This document shows positions 44,897-52,633 of a stretch of 58,172 nucleotides of DNA, piece by piece. Position 1 is the stretch's first letter. Each line of letters opens with the position of its first letter. Source of the stretch: an uncultured Sutterella sp. (GTDB lineage Bacteria; Pseudomonadota; Gammaproteobacteria; Burkholderiales; Burkholderiaceae_F); the NCBI GenBank assembly GCA_905198475.1, contig CAJKCQ010000006.1, forward strand, positions 1 through 58,172. Reading direction: 5' to 3'. The notes under the pieces are model-generated. The model was not told the DNA's origin, made no database searches, and worked only from the letters and a program-made list of their open reading frames with translations. A program made the translations under genes and the position numbers.

Positions 44897-45340
44897 GAAG
44901 ACATTGTCCCATGGAAAACCCGACCGTGCAGGAAATACGGACTGTTTCTCATGTAAAAATTTGCACCATTTGAGCTTCCTCAAAGTCGTCCTTAGATTAC
45001 CTTTACACTTCTTGTCTGTCTCATCTACTTATCTCGGGGTACAGGGTTTACCCTCGATTACGCCCAATAACGGTTTCAAGGCTCGATGATCGAAAGCGGA
45101 TTTTTTTGAGTAGGCGCAAATTGAGGGCGTGTGATCTCGGGCGGCAGGGAGAGTTGCCGCTCCGGCAGGTGTTAGAGTTGATCCAATACAGTCGGAATCA
45201 GCGCGCGGTGGCGCGGCTTCCCTGCGCTCCCGACAGGCTTAGTCCCGCCGCCGAGGATTCCACCCGAACGCGTGCGGGGTGCCTCCTCAAGCCCCGAAGG
45301 ACGGTCCTCCGAACCCTGCTCATTCTCCAAGGAACTCATC

Positions 45341-45616
45341 ATGAACCGTCAAGAACTTGTTGACCGCGTAGCCGCCCGCAACACCGCGAGCAAGGCTGAA
45401 GTGGACCGCATCATCGTGAGCATGCTCGAGGAGATCATCGCCGCCGTCCGCCGCGGCGAATCGGTGACGCTGATCGGCTTCGGCACCTTCAAGAGCGTCG
45501 AGAGCGCCCCGCGCATCGGCCGCAACCCCGCGACGGGCGGTCAGATACACATCCCCGCGGCGCTCAAGCCGAAGTTCGTCCCCGGCACGGGCTTCAAGGA
45601 GATGATCAACCGCTGA
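45341..45616 (+). CDS. HU-type DNA-binding protein
   Basis: Histone-like nucleoid protein of 91 residues. The dimer core is MNRQELVDRVAARNTASKAEVDRIIVSMLEEI in outline. The family signature follows: GESVTLIGFGTFKSVESAPRIGRNPATGGQIHIPA, in which the DNA-binding arm carries RIGRNPATG. The start at 45341 is preceded by AAGGAA. Single gene, convergent with nrdG across a shared hairpin. Confidence 0.95.
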   Translation: MNRQELVDRVAARNTASKAEVDRIIVSMLEEIIAAVRRGESVTLIGFGTFKSVESAPRIGRNPATGGQIHIPAALKPKFVPGTGFKEMINR

Positions 45617-45673
45617 CGCATCCCTCTTCGGACGCCGCCGCGCTGCGGCGGCTCCCCCGACGAAGCGCGGCGG

Positions 45674-45722
45674 AATAGAGCAAGGGCGGACTCCCGGCTG
45701 AGGGGCCCGCCCTTGCTCTATT
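45674..45722. terminator. Convergent hairpin between HU and nrdG
   Basis: A perfect 16-bp stem AATAGAGCAAGGGCGG / CCGCCCTTGCTCTATT with a 17-base loop lies between the two stop codons. No T-run follows, but the AT-rich base of the stem and its position favour a bidirectional terminator. Confidence 0.6.
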
Positions 45723-45732
45723 GGAACGGTGG

Positions 45733-46521
45733 TCAGCGGTCGTTGCGCCGCTCGATGAAGTGCGCGAAGTGCGCCCGGAACCAGTCCATCGTCTCGGGCG
45801 CCGGATAGTCCGCCCCGACCGCGGGGAAGCGCGCTATGAGCTCCCCGGGAGGATTGCGGTGAATCTGGAGCGCGAAGGTCTCGACGCCCCGGTCTTCGAG
45901 CCAACGGCCCACCTCGAGGAGCTTCTCGTCGGAGAGCCAGTCCGGGTGCGCGGTGGTGCGGCACTCCAAGGCGACGCCCGACTCCCGGATCAGGCGGAAG
46001 GATTCGAGGAAGTGCGCCGCGGCATGCCTGCGGCCCGCGACCCGTTCATAGAGCACCGCGTCTTCGGGCGGCGCCTTGACGTCGAGCCCCACCCAGTCGG
46101 TGAGGGGCAGGACGTCGGCGAGCCTATGCGGGAGGATTCCCGCGGTGTGAAGCCCCACGGCAAAGCCCATGTCCCGCACGGCGCGCATCGCCGCGGGAAG
46201 CGCCGGGTCCGCGGTGGGCTCGCCCCCGGAGAAGACCACGGCGTCGAGGAGCCCCCGCCGACGCCTGAGGAGCGCCTCGAGCTTCTCCCACGAGTCGTGT
46301 TCATACGCGGGGTCGAAGTCCGCGGGCTGCATCCACGGGTTCTGGCAGTAGATGCACCTCCAGGGACACCCCTGGAGGAACGCCACCGCCGAGAGCTTCC
46401 CCGGAAAATCAATGGTCGTGAAAGGGGTGATCCCGGCGACGCGCAGACGCGCGGCCGGGATCACGGGTGCTTTCGAATCGCCCGGAGGGATCGATCCCTC
46501 CCGGGGTTGGATTTCAATCAT
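45733..46521 (-). CDS. nrdG: Anaerobic ribonucleotide reductase activating protein
   Basis: Radical-SAM activase (262 residues) that installs the glycyl radical on the class III ribonucleotide reductase. The cluster motif CPWRCIYC gives C52, C56 and C59 (CxxxCxxC). Downstream FSGGEPTADPALP and DVKAPPEDAV are the SAM and barrel elements. It has an N-terminal extension of about 30 residues relative to short NrdG proteins, and resembles the NrdG2-type activases that pair with ATP-cone NrdD enzymes. It is downstream of the 70-residue glycyl-radical ORF (20-base gap). No clear ribosome site; coupling is likely. Confidence 0.9.
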   Translation of the reverse strand: MIEIQPREGSIPPGDSKAPVIPAARLRVAGITPFTTIDFPGKLSAVAFLQGCPWRCIYCQNPWMQPADFDPAYEHDSWEKLEALLRRRRGLLDAVVFSGGEPTADPALPAAMRAVRDMGFAVGLHTAGILPHRLADVLPLTDWVGLDVKAPPEDAVLYERVAGRRHAAAHFLESFRLIRESGVALECRTTAHPDWLSDEKLLEVGRWLEDRGVETFALQIHRNPPGELIARFPAVGADYPAPETMDWFRAHFAHFIERRNDR

Positions 46522-46540
46522 GCGGGGGACATGCCGGCGG

Positions 46541-46753
46541 TCAGCGGCCGCAGCAGGTGCCGGCGATGGCGCCGTGGTGCGCGGCGCTCTTCTCGGTGAA
46601 GCAGACGCGTTCGTTGAACTCGCCCTTCTTGCCGATGTTGAAGCTCTGCACCGGACGGTGATAGCCCATCACGCGGGTCCAGACCTCGCACTTCTGGCGT
46701 TCGCTCTCCTTGAGTTCGATCTGCTGGGTTTCCTGAGTCATGTTCATCTCCAT
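46541..46753 (-). CDS. Separate glycyl-radical subunit of class III ribonucleotide reductase
   Basis: A 70-residue protein whose core CEVWTRVMGYHRPVQSFNIG, followed by KKGEFNERVCF, matches the C-terminal glycyl-radical loop of NrdD enzymes (consensus RVxGYxRPVxxxNxGKxxEFxxR). The radical glycine would be G30. Cysteines are C22, C51, C67 and C68. In most NrdD proteins this segment is fused after the zinc-binding cysteines; the large NrdD here stops just before it. Start at 46753 or, with GGAG just upstream, at the third Met (46741). Gene order nrdD, this ORF, nrdG. The assignment is sequence-based; that it acts in trans is an inference. Confidence 0.82.
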   Translation of the reverse strand: MEMNMTQETQQIELKESERQKCEVWTRVMGYHRPVQSFNIGKKGEFNERVCFTEKSAAHHGAIAGTCCGR

Positions 46754-46825
46754 TGAGCCTTCTTCCGGGGAGAGGCCATCTTATCAGCCGCAGCCCTTCC
46801 GGCGTGATTGATTTTTCCTTTCCGC

Positions 46826-46873
46826 ACCCAAGATCCTGCATATCGCTGCGGCGAAACATACAGGATCTTGTGC
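46826..46873 (-). other. Intercistronic hairpin between nrdD and the small subunit
   Basis: CAAGATCCTG / CAGGATCTTG, a perfect 10-bp stem extended by GCAC/GTGC after a bulge, separates nrdD from the small glycyl-radical gene. No T-run follows on the minus strand. It could protect or process the mRNA and so set different amounts of the two products. Confidence 0.55.
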
Positions 46874-46892
46874 CGACAGCAGCGCTGCCCCG

Positions 46893-48932
46893 TCAGTTCG
46901 CCGCTTCGCGGGCGGCCTGCGCCTTCTCGAGCGCGCGGCGCTTGCGGGCGATCAGTTCCGCGTCGCACTTCGGACAAAAGTCGTGACGGCCCGAGAGATA
47001 CCCGTGCTTCGGGCAGATCGAGAAGGTGGGCGTGATCGTGATGTAGGGCAGGCGGAAGTTGGTGAGGGCGCGCCGCACGAGATCGCGGCATGCCTCGGGC
47101 GAGCTCACCGCCTCGTTCATGTAGAGGTGGAGCACGGTGCCGCCGGTGTACTTGCGCTGCAGGTCGTCCTGACGCTCAAGGGCCTCGAAGGGATCGTCGG
47201 TGAAGTTCACCGGGAGCTGCGAGGAGTTCGTGTAGTAGGGGTTGGAGGGGGTGCCCGCCTGGATGATCCCGGGGAAGCGCTTGCGGTCTTCCTTCGCGAA
47301 GCGGTAGGTCGTGCCCTCCGCAGGCGTCGCCTCGAGGTTGTACATGTGGTCCGTCTCCTCCTGGAAGGCGACGAGCTTTTCTCGGACGTGGTCGAGGAAG
47401 GCGAGCGCGAAGGCGTGGCCCCATTCGGTCGTGATGTCGTCGCGGTCGTCGGTGTAGTTGCGGATCATCTCGTTGATGCCGTTCACGCCGATCGTGGAGA
47501 AGTGGTTCCGCAACGTCCCGAGGTAGCGCTTCGTGTAGGGGAAGAGCCCCTGATCGATGTGGCGCTGAATCACCTTGCGCTTGATCTCAAGGCTCGTCTT
47601 CGCGAGCTCGAGGAGCTGGTCGAGGCGCTCGTAGAGGTGCTTCTCGTCGCCCTTGAAGAGGTACCCCAAGCGCGCGCAGTTGATCGTCACGACGCCGAGG
47701 GACCCGGTCTGCTCGGCCGAACCGAAGAGCCCGTTGCCGCGCTTGAGGAGTTCGCGCAGATCGAGCTGCAGGCGGCAGCACATCGAGCGGATCATGTTGG
47801 GCTTGAGTTCCGAATTGATGAAGTTCTGGAAGTACGGCAGCCCGTAGCGCGCCGTCATGTCGAAGAGTCGCAGCGCATTGGGGCTGTCCCAGTCGAAGTC
47901 CGGCGTGATGTTGTAGGTCGGAATCGGGAACGTGAAGACGCGACCCTTGGCGTCGCCCTTCATCATCACCTCGATGTAGGCGCGGTTGATCATGTCCATC
48001 TCGGCCTGAAGTTCGCCGTAGGTGAAGGGCATGGTCTCGCCCCCGATCACCGGGTGCTCGCCCTGCAGGTCATGCGGGCAGGTCCAGTCGAAGGTGAGGT
48101 TCGTGAACGGGGTCTGCGTGCCCCAGCGCGAGGGGACGTTGAGGTTGTAGATGAGCTCCTGGATGCACTGCAGGACCTCGTGGTAGGGGAGGTTGTCCTT
48201 ACGGATGAAGGGCGCGAGGTACGTGTCGAAGGACGAGAACGCCTGCGCGCCCGCCCATTCGTTCTGCATGGTCCCGAGGAAGTTGACGATCTGTCCGGTC
48301 GCCGAAGAGAGGTGCTTCGGGGGATTCGCCTCGACCTTGCCGGAGACGCCGTTCAGGCCCTCCTGCAGGAGCGTGCGCAGCGACCACCCGGCGCAGTAGC
48401 CCGAGAGCATGTCGAGGTCGTGGACGTGCACGTCCGCCTCGCGGTGCGCACGGCCCACTTCGGGCGGGTAGATGAAGTTGAGCCAGTAGTTGGCGACCAC
48501 CTTCCCCGAGACGTTGAGGATGAGGCCGCCTAGCGAATAGCCCTGGTTGGCGTTCGCGTTCACGCGCCAGTCGAGCTGGTCGAGGTACTCGTTGATCGAG
48601 CTCTCGACGTTCACCCAGCTCTTCTTCGCGTCGCGCGCCTTCGCGCGCGATTCGCGGTACACGATGTAGGCGCGCAGCGTCGTGAAGCACCCCGCGTCGA
48701 AGAGCGCGTGCTCGACGGCGTCCTGCACCCATTCGATCGAGGGCGTGCGCGAGGCGTCGTGGTTCGTGAGGCGCGGCAGCACGAGTTCCTCGACGATCCG
48801 GCGGGCCTTCGCGTCGTCGAACTCCTTCGTCGCGCGGCCGGCCTTGGCGACCGCCTTCACGATCTTTTCGGGGTCGAAGTCCCTCACGGACCCATCGCGC
48901 TTGAGGAGGTGCAGGGGCAGAGCACTGGTCAT
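46893..48932 (-). CDS. nrdD: Anaerobic ribonucleoside-triphosphate reductase, large part lacking glycyl loop
   Basis: Class III reductase making dNTPs without oxygen (679 residues). An ATP-cone occupies about residues 1-95 (LLKRDGSVRDFDPEKIVKAV pattern). The barrel follows with PSRWGTQTPFTNLTFDW, INCARLGYLFKGDE and a late PYITITPTFSICPKHG. The end carries zinc ligands C640, H643, C653 and C656, then a charged 23-residue helix and stop. The radical-bearing RVxGY loop expected next is absent and encoded by the following ORF. A long hairpin lies in the leader. First gene of nrdD-small ORF-nrdG. Confidence 0.92.
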   Translation of the reverse strand: MTSALPLHLLKRDGSVRDFDPEKIVKAVAKAGRATKEFDDAKARRIVEELVLPRLTNHDASRTPSIEWVQDAVEHALFDAGCFTTLRAYIVYRESRAKARDAKKSWVNVESSINEYLDQLDWRVNANANQGYSLGGLILNVSGKVVANYWLNFIYPPEVGRAHREADVHVHDLDMLSGYCAGWSLRTLLQEGLNGVSGKVEANPPKHLSSATGQIVNFLGTMQNEWAGAQAFSSFDTYLAPFIRKDNLPYHEVLQCIQELIYNLNVPSRWGTQTPFTNLTFDWTCPHDLQGEHPVIGGETMPFTYGELQAEMDMINRAYIEVMMKGDAKGRVFTFPIPTYNITPDFDWDSPNALRLFDMTARYGLPYFQNFINSELKPNMIRSMCCRLQLDLRELLKRGNGLFGSAEQTGSLGVVTINCARLGYLFKGDEKHLYERLDQLLELAKTSLEIKRKVIQRHIDQGLFPYTKRYLGTLRNHFSTIGVNGINEMIRNYTDDRDDITTEWGHAFALAFLDHVREKLVAFQEETDHMYNLEATPAEGTTYRFAKEDRKRFPGIIQAGTPSNPYYTNSSQLPVNFTDDPFEALERQDDLQRKYTGGTVLHLYMNEAVSSPEACRDLVRRALTNFRLPYITITPTFSICPKHGYLSGRHDFCPKCDAELIARKRRALEKAQAAREAAN

Positions 48933-48966
48933 CGTTCAGTTTCCAGAAAAAACAGGATGAAATAAA

Positions 48967-49022
48967 GGGACGACAACTTATGGTAGTTCTTCCATGCAGA
49001 ACTCACCATAGGTTGTGGTCCC
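48967..49022 (-). promoter_or_regulatory. Long hairpin in the nrdD leader
   Basis: Near-perfect 56-base inverted repeat: GGGAC, ACAAC, TATGGT and AGTTCT pair with their complements, with two single mismatches and one bulge, 22 pairs in all and a 7-base loop. On the minus strand it is followed by TTTATTTC and a later TTTTTT, 35 bases before the nrdD start. A TATACT -10-like sequence lies upstream near 49036-49041. It could act as an attenuator, an operator or an RNA stabiliser. It is not an NrdR box. Confidence 0.6.
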
Positions 49023-49334
49023 TCTGAGACGTTGCGGAAAGTATAGCGGACGCCCTCCCTCCGCGCCTCCCCCGTGAGGAGCAGTCCCGGCGCGCCGCCG
49101 CAGGCGCCGCCCGTTGCGCTCCCCATTTGTCGAGGAAGCGGGCCTCTCCCCGTGTTTTCCCGATGGAGACAAACGTACACGTGCAGCCGGAAAAGGCCGG
49201 GCATCGGAGCGCCTGGTCTTCAGGGAGGACCTTCCTAGGGTTATCCCTGACCTCGACGTCGATCTTGAGATGGAGTGCTTCTCCGTGTGGAAAGATCCCC
49301 GCTCCGAGGGCGCAAGGGATAATCCTCACCATCC

Positions 49335-49556
49335 TTCTAGGATGAAATGCCTAGAATACATATCGGATCAATTCCTCCTTCCGGCTCGTTGGAGCCGGCA
49401 AGGCGTGCGTCGACATCGGGCGCTTCCGAGGGGCTGTATTGGAATGGCCGCCCAAGCGTCAAGCCGGCCGTCATTGCTAATGCAAGCATGCCGCGCCCGA
49501 ATGTTGTTCTAGCCCGCGATGCTTCTGCACCGCGGGCTTTTTTTGTCTAGGCCCCG
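49335..49556 (+). ncRNA. Candidate small RNA with terminator
   Basis: Plus-strand stretch with hairpins TTCTAGG / CCTAGAA (about 49336-49357) and CCGGCTC-GTTG-GAGCCGG (49381-49398). It ends in a strong terminator, AGCCCGCG / CGCGGGCT followed by TTTTTTT. A GATAAT -10-like element lies at about 49318-49323. The overlapping 67-codon frame (49347-49550) runs into the terminator and has no homology I recognise. The terminator shows that something is transcribed here; the identity is unknown. Confidence 0.45.
49529..49551 (+). terminator. Strong terminator in the nrdD-fadD gap
   Basis: 8-bp stem AGCCCGCG / CGCGGGCT followed by a T7 run, with no annotated gene upstream on the same strand for more than 500 bases. 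Confidence 0.75.
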
Positions 49557-49685
49557 CAGCAAGGTCCGAAAAGTCGTGCGCAGCGGGCTCGAAGCGCCCG
49601 AAACCTACGCAGAAACACGTGTGACGGACCGAAAGCCCGTGGCACCCCGACGCCGCATGACGGTGCGGTGACGACCACACGACGC

Positions 49686-49703
49686 ATTTGACCTATGTCA
49701 AAT
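49686..49703. promoter_or_regulatory. FNR/CRP-type palindrome
   Basis: ATTTGAC-CTAT-GTCAAAT, a perfect 7-4-7 palindrome with TTGAC half-sites as recognised by FNR/Dnr-type regulators. It lies in the middle of the 1.77 kb gap, 765 bases from nrdD and 1 kb from the acyl-CoA synthetase gene, so its target may be an unannotated RNA. Confidence 0.5.
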
Positions 49704-49936
49704 GTATGTGCAAAAAAGCGGCCTTTCGAACCTGCCGGATCCTCCCGCCCCCTCTGGTCGCCTCGGCGGGTTCCCCTGCCGGCAGAGCCTCCGGAGTTCC
49801 GGAGGGCGGGCCGCACCGCCGTGCCCCGGCTCCGGAGGAGAGCCCCGAAACGGCGTGCAGGAGCCTCGTCCCTCCTCACCCGGATCTGCCGGGGCGCGGA
49901 TCACACAGGCGGCGACCCGGAATGTGGGCGCGGGGC

Positions 49937-49967
49937 GCCCACGGCGCCGGGCCGCGGCGCCGTGGGC
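49937..49967. repeat. 12-bp perfect hairpin
   Basis: GCCCACGGCGCC / GGCGCCGTGGGC with a 7-base loop, in a GC-rich section (49720-49980) that also contains CCTCCGGA / TCCGGAGG. No T-run. Role unknown. Confidence 0.5.
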
Positions 49968-49996
49968 GACGCACGCGGACATGCGTGGACGACGGA

Positions 49997-50177
49997 CATA
50001 AAAAGGGCTGATGACGTCCCTTTCCGTCATCAGCCCTTTGTATGCAGCTTGTGAAGAATGATGCAGGACCAACCACACCACCTTATTGCGCTTGAGGAGC
50101 AACGCATGTGCATTTGTTTTGTTCCGCTGCGGAACTAAAGTTACGCTTTTTACATCTCTCATGCAAACCCTAACTTC
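49997..50177 (-). ncRNA. Candidate small RNA, minus strand
   Basis: A minus-strand unit with a sigma-70-like start (TTGAAA at 50212-50207, 17 bases, TTTTAT at 50189-50184) and a strong terminator (15-bp stem 50002-50039, then TTTTTATG). Between them are a perfect GTTCCGC / GCGGAAC hairpin (50121-50135) and a TGCGTTG / CAAGCGCA hairpin. The only frame (ATG near 50162) reads straight through the terminator, so an RNA of about 175 bases is more likely than a protein. Confidence 0.5.
50002..50039 (-). terminator. Terminator on the minus strand
   Basis: Perfect 15-bp stem AAAGGGCTGATGACG / CGTCATCAGCCCTTT; on the minus strand it continues TTTTTATG. Confidence 0.75.
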
Positions 50178-50186
50178 AATGTTATA

Positions 50187-50267
50187 AAATTCATCTTATT
50201 GGTGCATTTCAAGGGTTTTCCATTAGTTATTAACCGATGAAATTCACCAATTCGGTGCATTTTAAGG
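50187..50267 (-). repeat. Two 28-base direct repeats containing promoter-like cores
   Basis: 50187-50214 and 50240-50267 agree at 22 of 28 positions and lie 53 bases apart (five helical turns). Both contain GGTGCATTTYAAGG and both read as TTRAAA-N17-TTTYAT on the minus strand. Each also resembles an NtrC-type palindrome (for the second, CACC-AATTC-GGTG). They could be tandem promoters or paired regulator sites for the small RNA next to them. Confidence 0.5.
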
Positions 50268-50269
50268 CG

Positions 50270-50699
50270 ACGTTCATTTGGCGCGAATACGCTTTTTCAC
50301 GTATAAAAATGGGCTCCAGAGGTCCTGTTTGGCGAGGCCTTCCGGGAGGCGTCCGGGATCAGCGCCGCGGACCTCATCCGTCGGGCCGACGCGCCGACGC
50401 GCGGCTCCTGCCTGCGCCCCGCGCCCTCAGGCTCCGCTCGGGGACCGATAAAATGCCAATCTGAAGACGTCCCGCTTCAGGGCCCGTGACGCCGCGGCTT
50501 TGCGCGGCTGCGCCCCGGGCGTCTTTGCCGCAAATGAAGAGCGGCGGCCCTGCCCGCCCGGAAGGATGAGACGAACCTTCCGGACGACGCGCCGCCGCGC
50601 GAAAAGAACATGACGCATCGGCCGCCCGACGCGCCGCCCTGCGGCTCCGGAACCGCCTGACGTTCCGGGACCGCCCTGCCGCAAACCCTAAGAAGAGCC
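50270..50699 (+). other. Long GC-rich leader before the first acyl-CoA synthetase gene
   Basis: About 430 bases without a credible ORF. Several short stems are present (for example CCGGAAGG / CCTTCCGG near 50559-50581). No tRNA, terminator or riboswitch core was recognised. Confidence 0.35.
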
Positions 50700-52565
50700 A
50701 TGAACACCCTCCAGTCCCAAGAAGAAGAAGGCCTGCGCCGAATCCGCGAGCTCGACGTGCTCTCCACCGTTCCGGAGCTCCTCGCCCATCAGGTTGAAAA
50801 GCGCCCCGACGCGGTCGGCTGGAAGTCCTGGGATCCCAAGGCGAAGGCCTGGCGCGACTGGACCTTCCGCGCGGCCTGGGACGAAGTCGAGCGCTGGCGC
50901 CACGCCCTCGCGGGCCTCGGGCTCGAGCGCGGCGCCCGCGCGGCGATGCTGTTGCCGAACTGCATGGAGGCGGTCCTCTTCGACCAGTCCGTGCTCGCCA
51001 ACGCCCTGACGCCCGTGCCGTTGCACGCGATCGACACGCCGAAGAGCTCCGCCTACATCCTGAACGACTCCGGCGCGCAGATCCTCGTCACGAACAAGAA
51101 GCTCAAGTGGCGCCAGATCCGCGAAACGGGTGAGCTGCCCAACCTCAAGCTCGTCGTCATCACGAACGACGACTTCTGCGACGATCCGGACGCGCCGATT
51201 CCGATGATGTCGCTCGAAACGTTCCTCGCGAAGACGCCCGATGCGCCGCTCCCCCCGGGGCCGCGGCCGACGGACCTCGCCGCGCTCGTCTACACGTCGG
51301 GCACGACCGGGAACCCCAAGGGCGTGATGCTCACGCACCGCAACATCATGAGCAACCTGCGCGGCGTGCTCGGGAGCCTGCAGCCGCGCAGCGAAGAGAC
51401 GCTGCTCTCGTTCCTGCCCCTCTCGCACACCTTCGAGCGCACCGCGTCCTACTACATGGCGCTCGGCTGCGGCCTCACGCTCGCCTTCAACCGCTCGATC
51501 GCGGCGCTCGCGGACGACCTGAAGACGATCCGCCCGACGATTCTCATGAGCGTCCCGCGCGTCTACGACATGATCTACGGCAAGCTGCGCGACGGGCTCG
51601 CCAAGCAGAGCGGGTTCGTGCGTTGGCTCTTCGACTGGGCCGTCGAGGTGGGCTGGCGGCGCTTCTGCCGTGAGAACGGGCTGCCCGTCGAACCCTCGGG
51701 CCGCGCCTGGATGGATCCGCTCGTCGCCGGCTTCCTCGACCGCAAGGTCGGTAAAAAGCTGCGCGACGTCTTCGGCGACCGCATCCACATCTACATCTCG
51801 GGCGGCGCCGCGCTCAATCCCAACGTCGCGCGCGTCTTCCTCGGTCTCGGCGTGCCCATCATCCAGGGCTACGGCATGACCGAGACGAGCCCCATCATCG
51901 CGGTGAACCGCGTGGGCTCGAACCACCCCACCACCGTCGGTCCGGCGCTCGACAACCTCGAGGTGCGCCTCTCTCCCGAAGGGGAGCTGCAGGTGCGCGG
52001 TCCCTCCGTGATGCAGGGCTACTGGAACCGCGAGGACGCGACCCGCGCGATCCTCTCCGACGACGGCTGGCTCTCGACGGGCGACGTCGCCGACATCTAT
52101 TCGGACGGCCACATCCGCATCACCGGCCGCATCAAGGAGATCATCGTCACGAGTTCGGGCGAGAAGGTTCCGCCCGCGGACCTCGAGGCCGCCGTTGAAT
52201 GCGACCGCCTCTTCGACCAGACGATGGCCGTGGGCGACGACCGCCCCTGCATCGGCATGGTTGCGGTGGTGAACCCCGACGAGTGGAAGAAGCTCTGCAC
52301 CGAACTCGGGCTCGACCCGGAGGCTCCCGCGTCGCTCACCTCGCGCGAGGCGACCCAGGCCGCGATCAAGCGCATCAAGGCCGCCGCGGCCGGGTTCCCC
52401 AACTACGGCGTCCCGCGCGTCGTGACGCTGCTGCGCGACCCGTGGACGATTGAAAACGGCCTCCTCACGCCCACCCTCAAGGTGAAGCGCGCCAAGGTGG
52501 CGCGCCGCTACGCCGACGAGATCGAGGCGATGTACGCGGCGATCACGCCGAAGAAGAAGGCCTGA
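50700..52565 (+). CDS. Long-chain acyl-CoA synthetase, AMP-forming (copy 1)
   Basis: 621-residue adenylate-forming ligase that activates fatty acids to acyl-CoA. AMP-binding P-loop YTSGTTGNPKGVMLTHRN near residue 198. Further blocks: FLPLSHTFERTASYY, the nucleotide motif GYGMTETSPII near 394, LSTGDVADI, and the A10-type region ENGLLTPTLKVKRAKV with its catalytic lysine. It resembles the FadD15-like group with the WRRFCRENGLPV insert. The next gene is a close paralogue on the same strand 68 bases later. The EtfAB pair elsewhere in the window would serve acyl-CoA oxidation, but no dehydrogenase is nearby. Confidence 0.93.
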   Translation: MNTLQSQEEEGLRRIRELDVLSTVPELLAHQVEKRPDAVGWKSWDPKAKAWRDWTFRAAWDEVERWRHALAGLGLERGARAAMLLPNCMEAVLFDQSVLANALTPVPLHAIDTPKSSAYILNDSGAQILVTNKKLKWRQIRETGELPNLKLVVITNDDFCDDPDAPIPMMSLETFLAKTPDAPLPPGPRPTDLAALVYTSGTTGNPKGVMLTHRNIMSNLRGVLGSLQPRSEETLLSFLPLSHTFERTASYYMALGCGLTLAFNRSIAALADDLKTIRPTILMSVPRVYDMIYGKLRDGLAKQSGFVRWLFDWAVEVGWRRFCRENGLPVEPSGRAWMDPLVAGFLDRKVGKKLRDVFGDRIHIYISGGAALNPNVARVFLGLGVPIIQGYGMTETSPIIAVNRVGSNHPTTVGPALDNLEVRLSPEGELQVRGPSVMQGYWNREDATRAILSDDGWLSTGDVADIYSDGHIRITGRIKEIIVTSSGEKVPPADLEAAVECDRLFDQTMAVGDDRPCIGMVAVVNPDEWKKLCTELGLDPEAPASLTSREATQAAIKRIKAAAAGFPNYGVPRVVTLLRDPWTIENGLLTPTLKVKRAKVARRYADEIEAMYAAITPKKKA

Positions 52566-52633
52566 CGGGAGGGATCACCTCCCCCCGCAGGTCCGACCGT
52601 CCGCCCATCACCTCCATTCCGTCCGCCCCAAGC

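Noticed and set aside
44534..44956. 140-codon frame after the Sel1-repeat gene with KESAEKTAKGTAEK repeats
   Set aside because: Starts inside the Sel1 gene in another frame, no ribosome site, and crosses the perfect inverted repeats; the 12-base repeats alone explain the periodicity.
49335..49556. 6S, SRP or tmRNA in the nrdD-fadD gap
   Set aside because: None of the conserved cores (SRP GGAAGG tetraloop region, tmRNA ends, 6S bubble) could be found.
50001..50162. Possible small protein MRDVKSVTLVPQRNK... on the minus strand
   Set aside because: The frame reads through a strong intrinsic terminator without a stop; a small RNA explains the signals better.
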